This document shows, piece by piece, positions 52,657 through 62,691 of a stretch of 64,000 nucleotides of DNA. Under the pieces are notes generated by a model. The model was given only the letters and a program-made list of their open reading frames with translations, searched no databases and had not been told where the DNA came from. Made by a program: the position numbers and the translations under genes. Location: positions 3,488,012 through 3,552,011 of the forward strand of contig NZ_CP139992.1 in assembly GCF_034424155.1 (NCBI RefSeq). Direction: 5' to 3'. The DNA is from Hafnia alvei (GTDB lineage: Bacteria; Pseudomonadota; Gammaproteobacteria; Enterobacterales; Enterobacteriaceae). Every line of letters starts with the position of its first letter. Position 1 is the first letter of the stretch.

Positions 52657-53859
52657 ATGCTTAATCAACAGGCACGTACACAGTCGGCTGCAGCTAAAAA
52701 AACCGGTCTCTCGTTTCTGCTAATTCTCAGTGCTCTCATGGCTGTTACCTCTTTATCAACCGACATCTATCTTCCGACTATGCCCATGATGGCCAAAGAT
52801 TTGCAGGGTGACGCAGAGCTGACAATCACAGGGTTTCTTATCGGCTTTTGCATTGCACAACTGATTTGGGGACCAATTAGCGATCGTTATGGACGCCGTC
52901 TACCGCTGTTTATCGGTTTAGGTCTATTCATCGTCGGCTCGGTGGGCTGCGCGTTATCAACAGATATCGTGCAAATAGTCTTCTGGCGTGTTTTTCAGGC
53001 GTTAGGTGCCTGTACCGGGCCGATGCTGGCTCGAGCAATGATCCGTGACCTGTTTAGCCGTACTCGTGCAGCACAAATGCTTTCGACATTGATGATCATC
53101 ATGGCTATCGCGCCGATTGCCGGGCCCCTGATCGGCGGGCAGATGATTAAAGTCACCTCGTGGCATGCCATATTCTGGCTGCTGGCGATTATCGGAACAT
53201 TAATGCTGATGTCTTTATTCTGGCTACCCGAAACATTACCTGCTGAAAAACGCTCACAAGCCTCCGTAACCAAAGCTTTTCAAAACTACTATGCCTTGCT
53301 CACCAATGCCAAATACATGCGGTTTACGCTATGTCTGACGTTCTACTACGTTGCAGCCTACGCCTTTATCACCGGTTCTCCGTTTGTGTACATCACGTAC
53401 TTCGGTGTTGACCCGCAGCATTACGGTTGGCTGTTTGCAGTAAACATTGTTGGACTGATGGCGGTGAGCATGGTCAACAGACGTCTGGTTCACCGCTATC
53501 CACTGGAAGCGTTGCTCAGGAATGCCGTATTCATCGCCGCTATTGCGGCAATAGTGCTGGCAGTCACCACCGGCCTGGGTGTGGGTGGAATTACCGTGAT
53601 TGTCGGCGCTGTGTTCGTGTTCTTCTCTATGAATGGCATCATCGCGGCGACATCCACGGCTTGCGCTCTGGACGCAGTGCCTAATGTGGCTGGCTCCGCA
53701 TCGGCGCTAATGGGTGCGTTACAATACGGCAGTGGCATCATCTCTTCACTTCTTCTTGCCCTGTTCAGTGACGGCACACCATGGACGATGGGCTGGATAA
53801 TTGCGTTGTTTACAGCAGCCAGCGCCCTGATGGCACTGACCGTTCAGATAAAAAAATAA
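52657..53859 (+). CDS. Bcr/CflA-type MFS multidrug efflux transporter
   Basis: A 400-residue 12-helix DHA1 drug:H+ antiporter. STDIYLPTMPMMAKDL in helix 1, ISDRYGRRLPL in loop 2-3 and the antiporter motif C region APIAGPLIGGQM are present. Substrate unknown. It is convergent with the nitroreductase gene (7-base gap) and shares an upstream palindrome with it. Confidence 0.88.
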   Translation: MLNQQARTQSAAAKKTGLSFLLILSALMAVTSLSTDIYLPTMPMMAKDLQGDAELTITGFLIGFCIAQLIWGPISDRYGRRLPLFIGLGLFIVGSVGCALSTDIVQIVFWRVFQALGACTGPMLARAMIRDLFSRTRAAQMLSTLMIIMAIAPIAGPLIGGQMIKVTSWHAIFWLLAIIGTLMLMSLFWLPETLPAEKRSQASVTKAFQNYYALLTNAKYMRFTLCLTFYYVAAYAFITGSPFVYITYFGVDPQHYGWLFAVNIVGLMAVSMVNRRLVHRYPLEALLRNAVFIAAIAAIVLAVTTGLGVGGITVIVGAVFVFFSMNGIIAATSTACALDAVPNVAGSASALMGALQYGSGIISSLLLALFSDGTPWTMGWIIALFTAASALMALTVQIKK

Positions 53860-53866
53860 AACGTCG

Positions 53867-54547
53867 TTATTGATGCCAGACGACACTTTCTTCTATGGAT
53901 ACCCGACCTTCCCTGTAACTCAGGGAGGGATGCGTTTTATCTGGGATCCCAAACGAAATACCGTAAAGCAGCCTGAAGCCCTCAGGAACATTTAATATTC
54001 GACGCACCGTTTGGGCAAAATAACTCAGCACTGCCTGTGGAACGCCTGCGTAACCGCGAGCTGCCAGGGAAAGTAGGAATGTCTGGGCATACATACCGGC
54101 GTCAGAGGCTACGCGAACGTTGTCCCCTACAGCAGGAATGAACAGCAGGGCAACATGAGGCGCGCCGAAAAATCTCACATTACGCTCGACCACTTCTGAG
54201 CGACTTAAGTTATCCCCCCGCGCAACGCCCAGTGCCTGATAGTACGAGCGCCCCTGCTCCGAAGCCCGTTGCCTGAATGGCTCGGGATAAGCTTCTTTAT
54301 CAAACGTAAAATCAAGACTGTAGTTCCCGGCCCTCAGATCTTCCCTCAGTGCGTGGCTTAATTCACGAAGTTTATCTCCTGCAACGATATGCAGGGACCA
54401 GGGTTGAGTATTGCAGTTGGATGGTGCGCATTGCGCTTCGAGCAAAATGTTTTTGAGGCTCTCTCTGGGGATAGGAGATGGAAGAAAGGCTCTTGCCGAG
54501 TATCTGTTTTTTACTACCTCACTAAATGTTGGCTCTTGCGAACTCAT
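53867..54547 (-). CDS. Nitroreductase-family flavoprotein
   Basis: A 226-residue FMN-dependent NAD(P)H nitroreductase: N-terminal NRYSARAF, CAPSNCNTQPWSLHIV (FMN site) at about residues 36-51 and GVPQAVLSYF / GISFGIPD later. It could reduce nitroaromatics or quinones. GGCGGAGAAG precedes the ATG. Confidence 0.9.
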   Translation of the reverse strand: MSSQEPTFSEVVKNRYSARAFLPSPIPRESLKNILLEAQCAPSNCNTQPWSLHIVAGDKLRELSHALREDLRAGNYSLDFTFDKEAYPEPFRQRASEQGRSYYQALGVARGDNLSRSEVVERNVRFFGAPHVALLFIPAVGDNVRVASDAGMYAQTFLLSLAARGYAGVPQAVLSYFAQTVRRILNVPEGFRLLYGISFGIPDKTHPSLSYREGRVSIEESVVWHQ

Positions 54548-54650
54548 TTGCTTCTCCGCCTGAAAGTAATTTGAAGTGAATGATTCACTCTATCAAGATC
54601 CATCCTGTCACATCAGGCTCATCGTTTTCATTCCCGGTTCCAGATTAGGT

Positions 54651-54669
54651 CTATGAATTCCATTCATAG
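54651..54669. promoter_or_regulatory. CTATGAAT-TCC-ATTCATAG palindrome upstream of nitroreductase gene
   Basis: Perfect 8-bp arms, 104 bases upstream of the nitroreductase start. The inner part repeats the element at 52560-52574. No adjacent regulator gene explains it. Confidence 0.55.
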
Positions 54670-54769
54670 CGTCTATTTAAGCAGCGTAATTATCTTTAAC
54701 CGCAACTTCGTTAATTTGGGTATATCGCGTGAACACGCAAGCGGAAAATGGCTACAGCTGATGGACCTA

Positions 54770-54790
54770 CCCCAGCCTGCACGGCTGGGG
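54770..54790. terminator. Stem-loop after the Cys-type hydrolase gene
   Basis: CCCCAGCC/GGCTGGGG with a five-base loop, just beyond the stop of the hydrolase at 54807-55856. The T tract is absent. Confidence 0.5.
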
Positions 54791-54806
54791 CGTCATCGGA
54801 GGCTAA

Positions 54807-55856
54807 CTAAATATTTTTATCGAAGAAGACGTCTAACTTTTGCATTGCCTGGTCAACGTATTTGGGCACCCAATACGTCTCGATATGGGTAGCGCCATCG
54901 ATCAGGAAGAGTTCTTTGTCCTTCGTACCGGTGGCTTTCGCGAACGCATCTTCAGTCATATAGAGCGTATCCGCTTTTGTACCGGCAATCATCAGCAGCG
55001 GTTTATTGATGAGATTGATATGGTCCGTTACGTCAAAGCTCATCAAATCCAGAAGACTGCTGGTGGTGTATTTAAACGTGGAGTTCGGGTGCGCGTGGGT
55101 TTTCCAGTAGTACTCGTAGCCCTGGCGATACAAGGCAAAAGGTAATTTAGCAATCTGTTCATCAGTCAGGTTGGCATCGCCGGAGTAAAGCACTTCTCCT
55201 CCGGCTGCTTCCTGAGCACGTGCGTCAGAAGCCTGCTGAAGACGCTGCTGGATAGTATCCAGCTGTGAATCCTGCATACCGTTGCGGCGCACAAGGCCTG
55301 AATTAAACATGCTGATGGTTGCTATCGATTTGAACCGCTTGTCAGTTTCAGCCGCAACAAGTGAATACCCGCCGCCTCCGCAAATACCCAGCAGACCAAG
55401 GCGGGCGGTATCTACACCAGGATACTGACTGATGTAGTCAGCCATGCCGTGGATATCCTCTATGCGATTAGTGGGTTTATCCACGCTGCGAGGCATCCCA
55501 CCGCTGGCACCCTGATAAGCCGCGTCGGCGGTAATGGTGATGTAGCCCTGGTCGGCGAGACGCTGGGCATACAACCCGGCGACCTGCTCTTTTATGCCAC
55601 CATTAGGATGTGCAACCACCACGGCAGGATATTTTTTGGCGGGATCGTAGTTAGCAGGGGTATAGACATTCGCAGCAATCTGGATGCCATGCAGATCGTA
55701 TTTCACGGGATGAATGTTGACCTTGCCTTTGACGTTCTCAGTTATGGCACCGTCATAGACGAGTGTGAATGGATTTTTTTTGTAATCAGCCGCATTGACT
55801 GAGGTCACTCCGGCCATTGCCGTGAGTAGCATTGCACTGATAAGCGTGAATTTCAT
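54807..55856 (-). CDS. Exported alpha/beta hydrolase with cysteine nucleophile motif (YcjY/DLH-like)
   Basis: A 349-residue protein: signal peptide LISAMLLTAMAGVTSVNAAD, then a dienelactone-hydrolase/YcjY-type fold. The nucleophile elbow reads GLLGICGGGGYS, so cysteine replaces the usual serine; HPNGGIKEQ may form the oxyanion region, and the late GATHIETY supplies the histidine. Acyl or lactone substrate is unknown. It is divergent from the aldo/keto reductase over a region with several TGACA/TGTCA half-sites. Confidence 0.82.
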   Translation of the reverse strand: MKFTLISAMLLTAMAGVTSVNAADYKKNPFTLVYDGAITENVKGKVNIHPVKYDLHGIQIAANVYTPANYDPAKKYPAVVVAHPNGGIKEQVAGLYAQRLADQGYITITADAAYQGASGGMPRSVDKPTNRIEDIHGMADYISQYPGVDTARLGLLGICGGGGYSLVAAETDKRFKSIATISMFNSGLVRRNGMQDSQLDTIQQRLQQASDARAQEAAGGEVLYSGDANLTDEQIAKLPFALYRQGYEYYWKTHAHPNSTFKYTTSSLLDLMSFDVTDHINLINKPLLMIAGTKADTLYMTEDAFAKATGTKDKELFLIDGATHIETYWVPKYVDQAMQKLDVFFDKNI

Positions 55857-55934
55857 GGTCTCTCCCGATGAGTGTCAGCCTGGTTATTCAGGCTCGCGGA
55901 ATCAAATTTGCAGGCTCAGATTAGGCGGAGAGGG

Positions 55935-56015
55935 CTGTCAGCATCGTGACAGGGAAATAACATTTTTGTCAGGAAACAGGCTGGGATGGGAAAGCATTTC
56001 TGACAGCGCTGTCAG
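55935..56015. promoter_or_regulatory. Cluster of TGACA/TGTCA half-sites with one perfect 16-bp palindrome
   Basis: CTGACAGCGCTGTCAG at 56000-56015 is a perfect palindrome. CTGTCA-N6-TGACAG (55935-55952) and TGTCA at 55967 add further half-sites. The core TGACA-N4-TGTCA equals that of the CusR box of E. coli, from memory. Lies between divergent hydrolase and aldo/keto reductase genes. Confidence 0.65.
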
Positions 56016-56091
56016 GTAGCCGTCAGCTTTATGTTGGCAATCCAAAGGCAGAATGGTCTCGATTAAATGAGATTCATGTTCAATTTTCTGA

Positions 56092-57273
<1,182 letters not shown>

Positions 57274-57287
57274 GAGGAAGTCCCGTT

Positions 57288-57968
57288 ATGCGCCTGTTGT
57301 TAGTCGAAGATGAAGAAAAAACGTCAACCTATCTCTCCCGTGCGTTGGGTGAGTCCGGGTTTACGGTAGATGTCTCTGCAGATGGCGCGGAAGGTCTTCA
57401 TTACGCGCTGGAGTTCGACTACGACGCGATAATACTGGATGTGATGCTGCCGGGGATGGACGGCTACCGGGTACTCGAGGGGGTGCGAGCAGCAAAACAG
57501 ACGCCTGTGCTGATGCTCTCGGCACGGGGTTCGGTCGACGAGCGCGTAAAAGGACTTCGCCTTGGCGCAGATGATTATCTCCCTAAGCCCTTTTCCCTTA
57601 TTGAGCTGGTGGCGCGAATTCAGGCACTGGTGCGCCGCCGCGCTACGGATGGCGCAGACATCACCCAACTGCACATTCACGATTTGCATCTCGACCTGCT
57701 GGCTCGCCGCGTATTTCGCGCCGGAACGCGACTGGAGCTGACCGCGAAAGAGTTTTCCCTGCTGAGCCTTCTGGCCCGACATCAGGGGGAGATTCTGTCA
57801 AAGATGATGATTGCGGAGCAGATATGGGACATGAATTTTGACAGCGATGCCAACGTGGTTGAAGTCGCCATTAAACGACTTCGGGCCAAAGTGGATGCCC
57901 CATTCGATATCAAGCTGTTACATACCGTTCGTGGCATGGGGTATGTCCTCGAAGTCCGGTCCGCATAA
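57288..57968 (+). CDS. OmpR-family response regulator, CusR/CopR type
   Basis: A 226-residue regulator: receiver domain with acidic pocket VEDEE, phospho-acceptor in IILDVMLPGMDG (about Asp51), Lys in LPKPFS; C-terminal winged helix with LTAKEFSLLSLLARHQGEILS and VEVAIKRLRAKVD. Such sequences belong to the heavy-metal/HprR subgroup. Predicted to bind the TGACA-N4-TGTCA boxes on either side. Overlaps nothing; the kinase gene starts 15 bases later. Confidence 0.92.
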   Translation: MRLLLVEDEEKTSTYLSRALGESGFTVDVSADGAEGLHYALEFDYDAIILDVMLPGMDGYRVLEGVRAAKQTPVLMLSARGSVDERVKGLRLGADDYLPKPFSLIELVARIQALVRRRATDGADITQLHIHDLHLDLLARRVFRAGTRLELTAKEFSLLSLLARHQGEILSKMMIAEQIWDMNFDSDANVVEVAIKRLRAKVDAPFDIKLLHTVRGMGYVLEVRSA

Positions 57969-57983
57969 ATGGAGGGGATAAGC

Positions 57984-59441
57984 ATGCCTAAGCGTTCCAT
58001 CTCCGTCCACCTGGCGCTGATGTTTGCCTTATCCGCGCTGCTGATTGTGTCCATTATCGGCATCCTGCTGAGAAGTTCCTTGCATGACTCTTTGCAAAAG
58101 CAGATGCACAACGAGCTATTGTTCCGTGAATCATTAATGAGTCCGTGGATCACCGCACGCACCTCGGCTGACGGCTGGTCGACGCTGGCCAATAAATTCA
58201 CGGTGTTAACCAATTCTGAAGGTGAGCGCGTTCGCTACTGGATAGTGAGCGATAACCCACGCTTCAGCATGGGGGGAACACCCCCGGTGGGTGTTCAGTG
58301 GTCTTCTCTACAGGAAGGCTTTAATAAAGTGCCCGGTGCATCAGAAGGTGCCTGCTCGCTGTTTCTGTTAGTGAAAACTATCCCCGCCAACGGTGAGCGG
58401 CCTGAGTTGCGCTATGTGGTTGCTATCGACTCCACGCCGTACATGGGCACACTCGATGCGTTCACGCGTACATTGCTGATCATTACCGCACTGGGCGTCG
58501 TGATTGTCGCCTTACTGGGATACATCGTCTCAAGGATTGGTCTTCGTCCCGTTGGGGCGCTCAGTAAACAGGCCCGGCAGCTCGCTCCCGGGGACCATGG
58601 TCAGCGCCTGAATACCCAGGCATTACCTGACGAATTACAGCAATTAGCATCATCTTTTAATGGCGTGCTGGAACGGCAAGAGGTCGCCTGGAGACAGCTC
58701 GAAAGCTTTAATGCCGATGTTGCGCATGAGCTCCGGACTCCGCTGACTAATCTGATCGGCCAGACGCAGCTGGGGCTCTCGCGCCGACGTTCTCAAGATG
58801 AACTGGAAGAGTTATTGGGTTCCAACCTGGAAGAACTTGAGCGCATGACATCGATAGTTAACGATATGCTGTTCATGTCCCATGCCCATGCGGGTGAACA
58901 TGCGTCCCAGCTTACCCAGGTGTCCCTGCGGGAAGAAACCCTGAAAACAGCGGAGTATGTGGAACCCTCTTTTGCTGAAAAACAGCTCTCTCTGGATGTT
59001 CAGGGCGACGTCACCGCGGACATCGACCGGCGATTGTTCCACCGCTCACTGGCCAATTTACTGGAAAATAGCGCAAGACATTCCCCCTCCAACAGCACGG
59101 TTACGGTGCGCTTAAGCGAAAAAGGCCATCAGGCCTGGGTAGAAGTTTTAAACCTTGGAGAGCCGATAGCGCCAGAGCACTTACACCGGCTTTTCGAGCG
59201 GTTCTATCGCGTCGACACCTCCCGAGCCAGAAGTGACACCCATCATGGACTGGGCCTGTCGATCGTACGTGCCGTTGCCATTATGCACCGGGGAGATGTC
59301 TTTGCGCGTAGTGAAGGTGGCATCAATACATTTGGCCTCACCTTTGCGATACAAGCGGATAAAGCGGCGGGCAATGCTCAATCCGGCACTGAGCCGGGAC
59401 CAGGGTTAACTGACAGAATTGTCAGGGGGGCGTCAGCCTGA
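57984..59441 (+). CDS. Sensor histidine kinase, CusS/HprS type
   Basis: A 485-residue inner-membrane kinase: first helix LALMFALSALLIVSIIGILL, periplasmic sensor region (about residues 35-165, one cysteine, no His/Met-rich metal motif), second helix TLLIITALGVVIVALLGYIV, HAMP, H-box FNADVAHELRTPLTN and an ATPase domain with NLLENSARHS and HGLGLSIVRA. ATG 57984 with GGAGGGG upstream is chosen over 57969. The signal is unknown; a redox or quinone cue is as likely as metal. Confidence 0.9.
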   Translation: MPKRSISVHLALMFALSALLIVSIIGILLRSSLHDSLQKQMHNELLFRESLMSPWITARTSADGWSTLANKFTVLTNSEGERVRYWIVSDNPRFSMGGTPPVGVQWSSLQEGFNKVPGASEGACSLFLLVKTIPANGERPELRYVVAIDSTPYMGTLDAFTRTLLIITALGVVIVALLGYIVSRIGLRPVGALSKQARQLAPGDHGQRLNTQALPDELQQLASSFNGVLERQEVAWRQLESFNADVAHELRTPLTNLIGQTQLGLSRRRSQDELEELLGSNLEELERMTSIVNDMLFMSHAHAGEHASQLTQVSLREETLKTAEYVEPSFAEKQLSLDVQGDVTADIDRRLFHRSLANLLENSARHSPSNSTVTVRLSEKGHQAWVEVLNLGEPIAPEHLHRLFERFYRVDTSRARSDTHHGLGLSIVRAVAIMHRGDVFARSEGGINTFGLTFAIQADKAAGNAQSGTEPGPGLTDRIVRGASA

Positions 59442-59443
59442 CG
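59410..59443. promoter_or_regulatory. Second TGACA-N4-TGTCA box, upstream of cupin operon
   Basis: CTGACAGAATTGTCAG at 59410-59425 has the same arms as the box at 56000-56015, followed by CGTCAGCCTGACG (59431-59443). It overlaps the 3' end of the kinase gene and lies about 85 bases before the cupin start, a suitable promoter position. Confidence 0.65.
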
Positions 59444-59505
59444 TCATCACCCTCTCGATAAAATCATCGCAGGCAATCCCCTCTTCATTGATAAGGACGC
59501 TTTGC

Positions 59506-59985
59506 ATGATCGGACATTTACGTTACCTCGGGCTGTTACTGCCCTTCTTCACATTTTCATCCTGGGCAGCGGAACAAAATCCCGCTGTCCATATCGCTCC
59601 AGCAGGAAGTCAGAACGCGGTGTTCGGGCCAGCCGAGAACTTTACCGGTCGTGTCAGGGTTGATCCTCTCTTCAAACCGGATAACGACATCAGTGTTTCC
59701 GGGGCTTATGTCACGTTTGAACCCGGCGCTCGTTCCGCATGGCATACGCATCCGGCAGGTCAGCGGCTGATTGTGACCTCTGGTGTTGGGCTCACCCAAC
59801 AAGAAGGCCAGCCGGTGCAGGTTATCCGCGCCGGTGACGTTGTCTCTTGCCCGGCGGGCGTCAAACACTGGCACGGGGCGGCCCCCGGCAGCGCGATGAC
59901 GCATCTGGCGATAACCGGGGTTGTGGATGGCAAAAGCGTTAACTGGATGGAGAAAGTGACAGATGAACAATACCACGCCCATTAA
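59506..59985 (+). CDS. Exported cupin protein
   Basis: A 159-residue protein with a signal peptide (LGLLLPFFTFSSWAAE) and one cupin barrel: SAWHTHPAGQRLIVTSGVG and CPAGVKHWHGAAP supply the metal-binding histidines. Similar manganese cupins include hydroxynitrile-lyase-like enzymes next to carboxymuconolactone decarboxylases. ATG 59506 with AAGGA upstream is chosen; the open frame to 59419 runs into the kinase gene. The downstream gene overlaps its end by 23 bases. Confidence 0.85.
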   Translation: MIGHLRYLGLLLPFFTFSSWAAEQNPAVHIAPAGSQNAVFGPAENFTGRVRVDPLFKPDNDISVSGAYVTFEPGARSAWHTHPAGQRLIVTSGVGLTQQEGQPVQVIRAGDVVSCPAGVKHWHGAAPGSAMTHLAITGVVDGKSVNWMEKVTDEQYHAH

Positions 59986-60724
59986 AGCATTAGCGGCAGC
60001 GGTACTGCTGACCTTTGGTTTTGGTCTCGCGGCACATGCTGCGCCCGTCAATAAAGGAGCCTCAGAAATGAACCACGAAAAAAAGGTTTCAGATACGCTG
60101 TCAGCCAGCCAACAGGCCATCCCGTTGATTGCGGCATCGATGGCCAGCAGTCAGATGGATAAGCTGAATGCAGCCCTGAATCAGGGACTGGATGTCGGGC
60201 TCACGATAAACGAAACCAAAGAGATTCTCGTCCAGCTTTATGCCTATACGGGCTTCCCCCGTAGCCTGAATGCGCTTAGTGAACTGATGAAGGTCGTCGA
60301 AGCACGTAAACAACGTGGTATCAAAGACGTTGAGGGTAAAGAACCCGTTGCCCCGATCCCTGTCGGGGATGAGCTTCGCCGTGTCGGTACCGCAAACCAG
60401 ACAAAAATCTCAGGCACTCCCGTCCAGGGCCCACTGTTTGATTTTGCCCCGGTGATTAACCAGTTCCTGCAAACGCACCTTTTCGGCGACATTTTCGCCC
60501 GTGATAACCTCGACTGGCAAAGCCGCGAGCTGGCAACGGTTGGCGCATTAGCGGCCACGCCGGGCGTCGAATCACAACTGCTGTCGCATACGCGAGCAAG
60601 CATGCGGGTCGGCCTGACGGCGTCGCAGCTCCGCCAGCTGGCACAGGTTCTGCGTGAACATGGCGAAAGTGATGCAGCAACGCGAGCTGAAAAGGCGCTG
60701 CAGAAGGCGCTCGCAAACAATTAG
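59963..60724 (+). CDS. Exported carboxymuconolactone-decarboxylase-like protein
   Basis: A 253-residue protein with a signal peptide (LAAAVLLTFGFGLAAHAAP) and two CMD/AhpD-type repeats (INETKEILVQLYAYTGFPRSLNAL-like at about residues 75-95 and SRELATVGALAATPGVESQL at about 190-210). No CxxC is present, so AhpD-type peroxidase chemistry is unlikely. Possible roles are decarboxylase or quinone/oxidant handling. Translation is coupled to the cupin gene. Confidence 0.85.
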   Translation: MNNTTPIKALAAAVLLTFGFGLAAHAAPVNKGASEMNHEKKVSDTLSASQQAIPLIAASMASSQMDKLNAALNQGLDVGLTINETKEILVQLYAYTGFPRSLNALSELMKVVEARKQRGIKDVEGKEPVAPIPVGDELRRVGTANQTKISGTPVQGPLFDFAPVINQFLQTHLFGDIFARDNLDWQSRELATVGALAATPGVESQLLSHTRASMRVGLTASQLRQLAQVLREHGESDAATRAEKALQKALANN

Positions 60725-60733
60725 GAGTGGGTT

Positions 60734-61318
60734 ATGGAGCATGATCCCAACCGCAGAATGTTAATCACCGCACTTGCCGGGCTGACGCTTGCGAACGTTT
60801 CTTTTGCCTCAGCTGCGACCGGAACCGCAAACGTACAGGGTAAAAGCCGTGTGCTGGTGGCGTACTTTTCCCGGAGCGGAAATACACGAGTCATTGCGGG
60901 CATCATTCACCGCAGCCTGAATACCGATCTGTTTGAAATCGAAACGGCTACGCCTTATCCGGAAGACTATTTTCAGACCGTTGAACAGGCGAAAAAAGAG
61001 CGTGAGCGAGGCGTAAAACCGGCATTAAAAAATAGCGTTGCAGATATCTCACGCTACGAGACCGTGTATTTAGGCTTTCCGATCTGGGGAACCAGCGTGC
61101 CGCCCGTAGTGCAAACCTTTCTCAGCAACCACAACCTGGCGGGCAAATTACTCATCCCCTTTATTACTCACGGCGGCTACGGTAAAGGAGACAGCGACGA
61201 CATCCTTGCCAGTCTCGCCCCAACTGCGCGTCGGGAAAAACCACTGGTCATTGAATGCGACCAGGAGCGAAGAACCACTGAAACCGTAACGAGTTGGTTA
61301 GAGACGATACGCAGTTAA
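60734..61318 (+). CDS. Exported flavodoxin-like protein
   Basis: A 194-residue protein. The start NRRMLITALAGLTLANVSFA resembles a short twin-arginine signal; the flavodoxin fold follows with the FMN phosphate loop AYFSRSGNTR, GFPIWGTSVPPVV and FITHGGYGKGDS. An FMN protein exported folded by Tat would be consistent. It could donate electrons to periplasmic partners in this cluster. Confidence 0.82.
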   Translation: MEHDPNRRMLITALAGLTLANVSFASAATGTANVQGKSRVLVAYFSRSGNTRVIAGIIHRSLNTDLFEIETATPYPEDYFQTVEQAKKERERGVKPALKNSVADISRYETVYLGFPIWGTSVPPVVQTFLSNHNLAGKLLIPFITHGGYGKGDSDDILASLAPTARREKPLVIECDQERRTTETVTSWLETIRS

Positions 61319-61425
61319 CCGTCCGCATTCATGAGGCTGCCAAATAGGGGCAATCAGGGGTGCTAAATAATTAACGCTGACAACTCAGATATGATTGAAC
61401 GGCAAACATAACAGAGGATGTAATC

Positions 61426-62490
61426 TTGAAGACGATCTTAAAAACGCTGGCCATTTGCGTGATGGCGGGTGGCCTGGTGGCGCAGTCGGTATACGCCGAG
61501 CCGCTGGTCATTCAGGAACAGGGAAGCTTTTCTGCGGGTGGCACCATCATCACTGCACCAGGAACATTTGATGCGAAGAAGCCGCTGGAGTCTGCTGGTC
61601 AAACTTATCATGGCGATCATGCGTCTGTGTTCTACCAAATCCCGGAGAATCCGCATAAATACCCTATCGTCATGCTGCACGGCGCGGGCCAGTCTTCTCG
61701 CACCTGGGAAAGTACACCGGACGGTCGTGAAGGTTTCCAGAACCTATTCCTGCGGCGCGGATTCTCAACCTATCTTGTCGATCAGCCCCGTCGGGGTAAT
61801 GCCGGGCGCACGACTGTAGAAGGTACTGTTACGCCTAAACCGGATGAACAGATGTGGTTTAACCAGTTCCGTGTCGGCGTCTGGCCAGAGTATTTTAACG
61901 GCGTTCAGTTCTCTCACGACAAAGAAGCCCTGAATCAGTATTACCGTCAGATGACCCCGAATACCGGGCCGTTTGATATCAATGTTATCTCTGATGCGAT
62001 GTCCGCCGTCGTGGATAAATCCGGCCCGGCTATCCTCTTCACCCACTCTCAGGGTGGCGGACCAGGCTGGTATACGGCGATGAAAAACGACAAGGTCAAA
62101 GCCATTGTTGCTTTCGAGCCAGGTAGCAGTTTTGTCTTCCCGGAGAAAGAACTGCCAGCCCCTATGCCAAGTGCATTCGACACGCTGAAGGGTGAGCCTG
62201 TGCCAATGGAGCATTTTATGGCGCTGACCAAAATCCCGATTCTGATTATTTACGGCGATAACATACCGGATAAACCTGTCGCCACGCCCGCGCAGGACAG
62301 CTGGCGCGTACGTCTGGCGATGGCTCGTGAGTGGCGTGACGTGGTGAACAAGCATGGCGGTGATGTGACGGTGACGCATCTACCTGAAGTGGGAATCAAA
62401 GGGAATACCCACTTCCCGTTCTCTGATTTAAATAATGTACAGATTGCTGATTTGGTGAGTAAATTCTTGAAAGAGAAAAATTTGCAGTAG
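61426..62490 (+). CDS. Exported alpha/beta hydrolase
   Basis: A 354-residue protein with a signal peptide (ILKTLAICVMAGGLVAQSVYAE) starting at TTG 61426, supported by AGAGGA upstream. The fold shows MLHGAGQSSRTWE (oxyanion), the nucleophile in LFTHSQGGGPGW and LPEVGIKGNTHFP (His). It has its own 107-base upstream gap with a single TGACA half-site at 61378, and ends at a strong terminator. Ester or lactone substrate unknown. Confidence 0.83.
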   Translation: MKTILKTLAICVMAGGLVAQSVYAEPLVIQEQGSFSAGGTIITAPGTFDAKKPLESAGQTYHGDHASVFYQIPENPHKYPIVMLHGAGQSSRTWESTPDGREGFQNLFLRRGFSTYLVDQPRRGNAGRTTVEGTVTPKPDEQMWFNQFRVGVWPEYFNGVQFSHDKEALNQYYRQMTPNTGPFDINVISDAMSAVVDKSGPAILFTHSQGGGPGWYTAMKNDKVKAIVAFEPGSSFVFPEKELPAPMPSAFDTLKGEPVPMEHFMALTKIPILIIYGDNIPDKPVATPAQDSWRVRLAMAREWRDVVNKHGGDVTVTHLPEVGIKGNTHFPFSDLNNVQIADLVSKFLKEKNLQ

Positions 62491-62500
62491 GAAGATCCAG

Positions 62501-62530
62501 TATTGAGCCCTCAATAATGAGGGCTCAATA
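62501..62530 (+). terminator. Perfect 13-bp stem-loop
   Basis: TATTGAGCCCTCA/TGAGGGCTCAATA around ATAA, ten bases after the stop of the last hydrolase gene. It closes the exported-enzyme cluster. Confidence 0.8.
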
Positions 62531-62691
62531 CAACCATCTGCATTATAAAAAATAAATGGGAACTTGACAGTCTGCGTTGAACTGCGATTTCAATGGGTCG
62601 ATGCAACTCTATCCTTAATCGAAGAGGAGTGTTGCTGTTAGGTCAAATGTCTAGCTAGATTTAGCGATACATATGCAACCTTATCTCGCTA

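Noticed and set aside
54653-54892. 79-codon rightward frame starting inside the ATGAAT palindrome
   Set aside because: Start is within a probable operator and the frame runs through a hairpin and into the opposite-strand hydrolase gene.
57288-59441. Calling the two-component pair a copper-resistance CusRS
   Set aside because: No copper efflux, oxidase or Met/His-rich proteins nearby; the kinase sensor region lacks obvious metal ligands.
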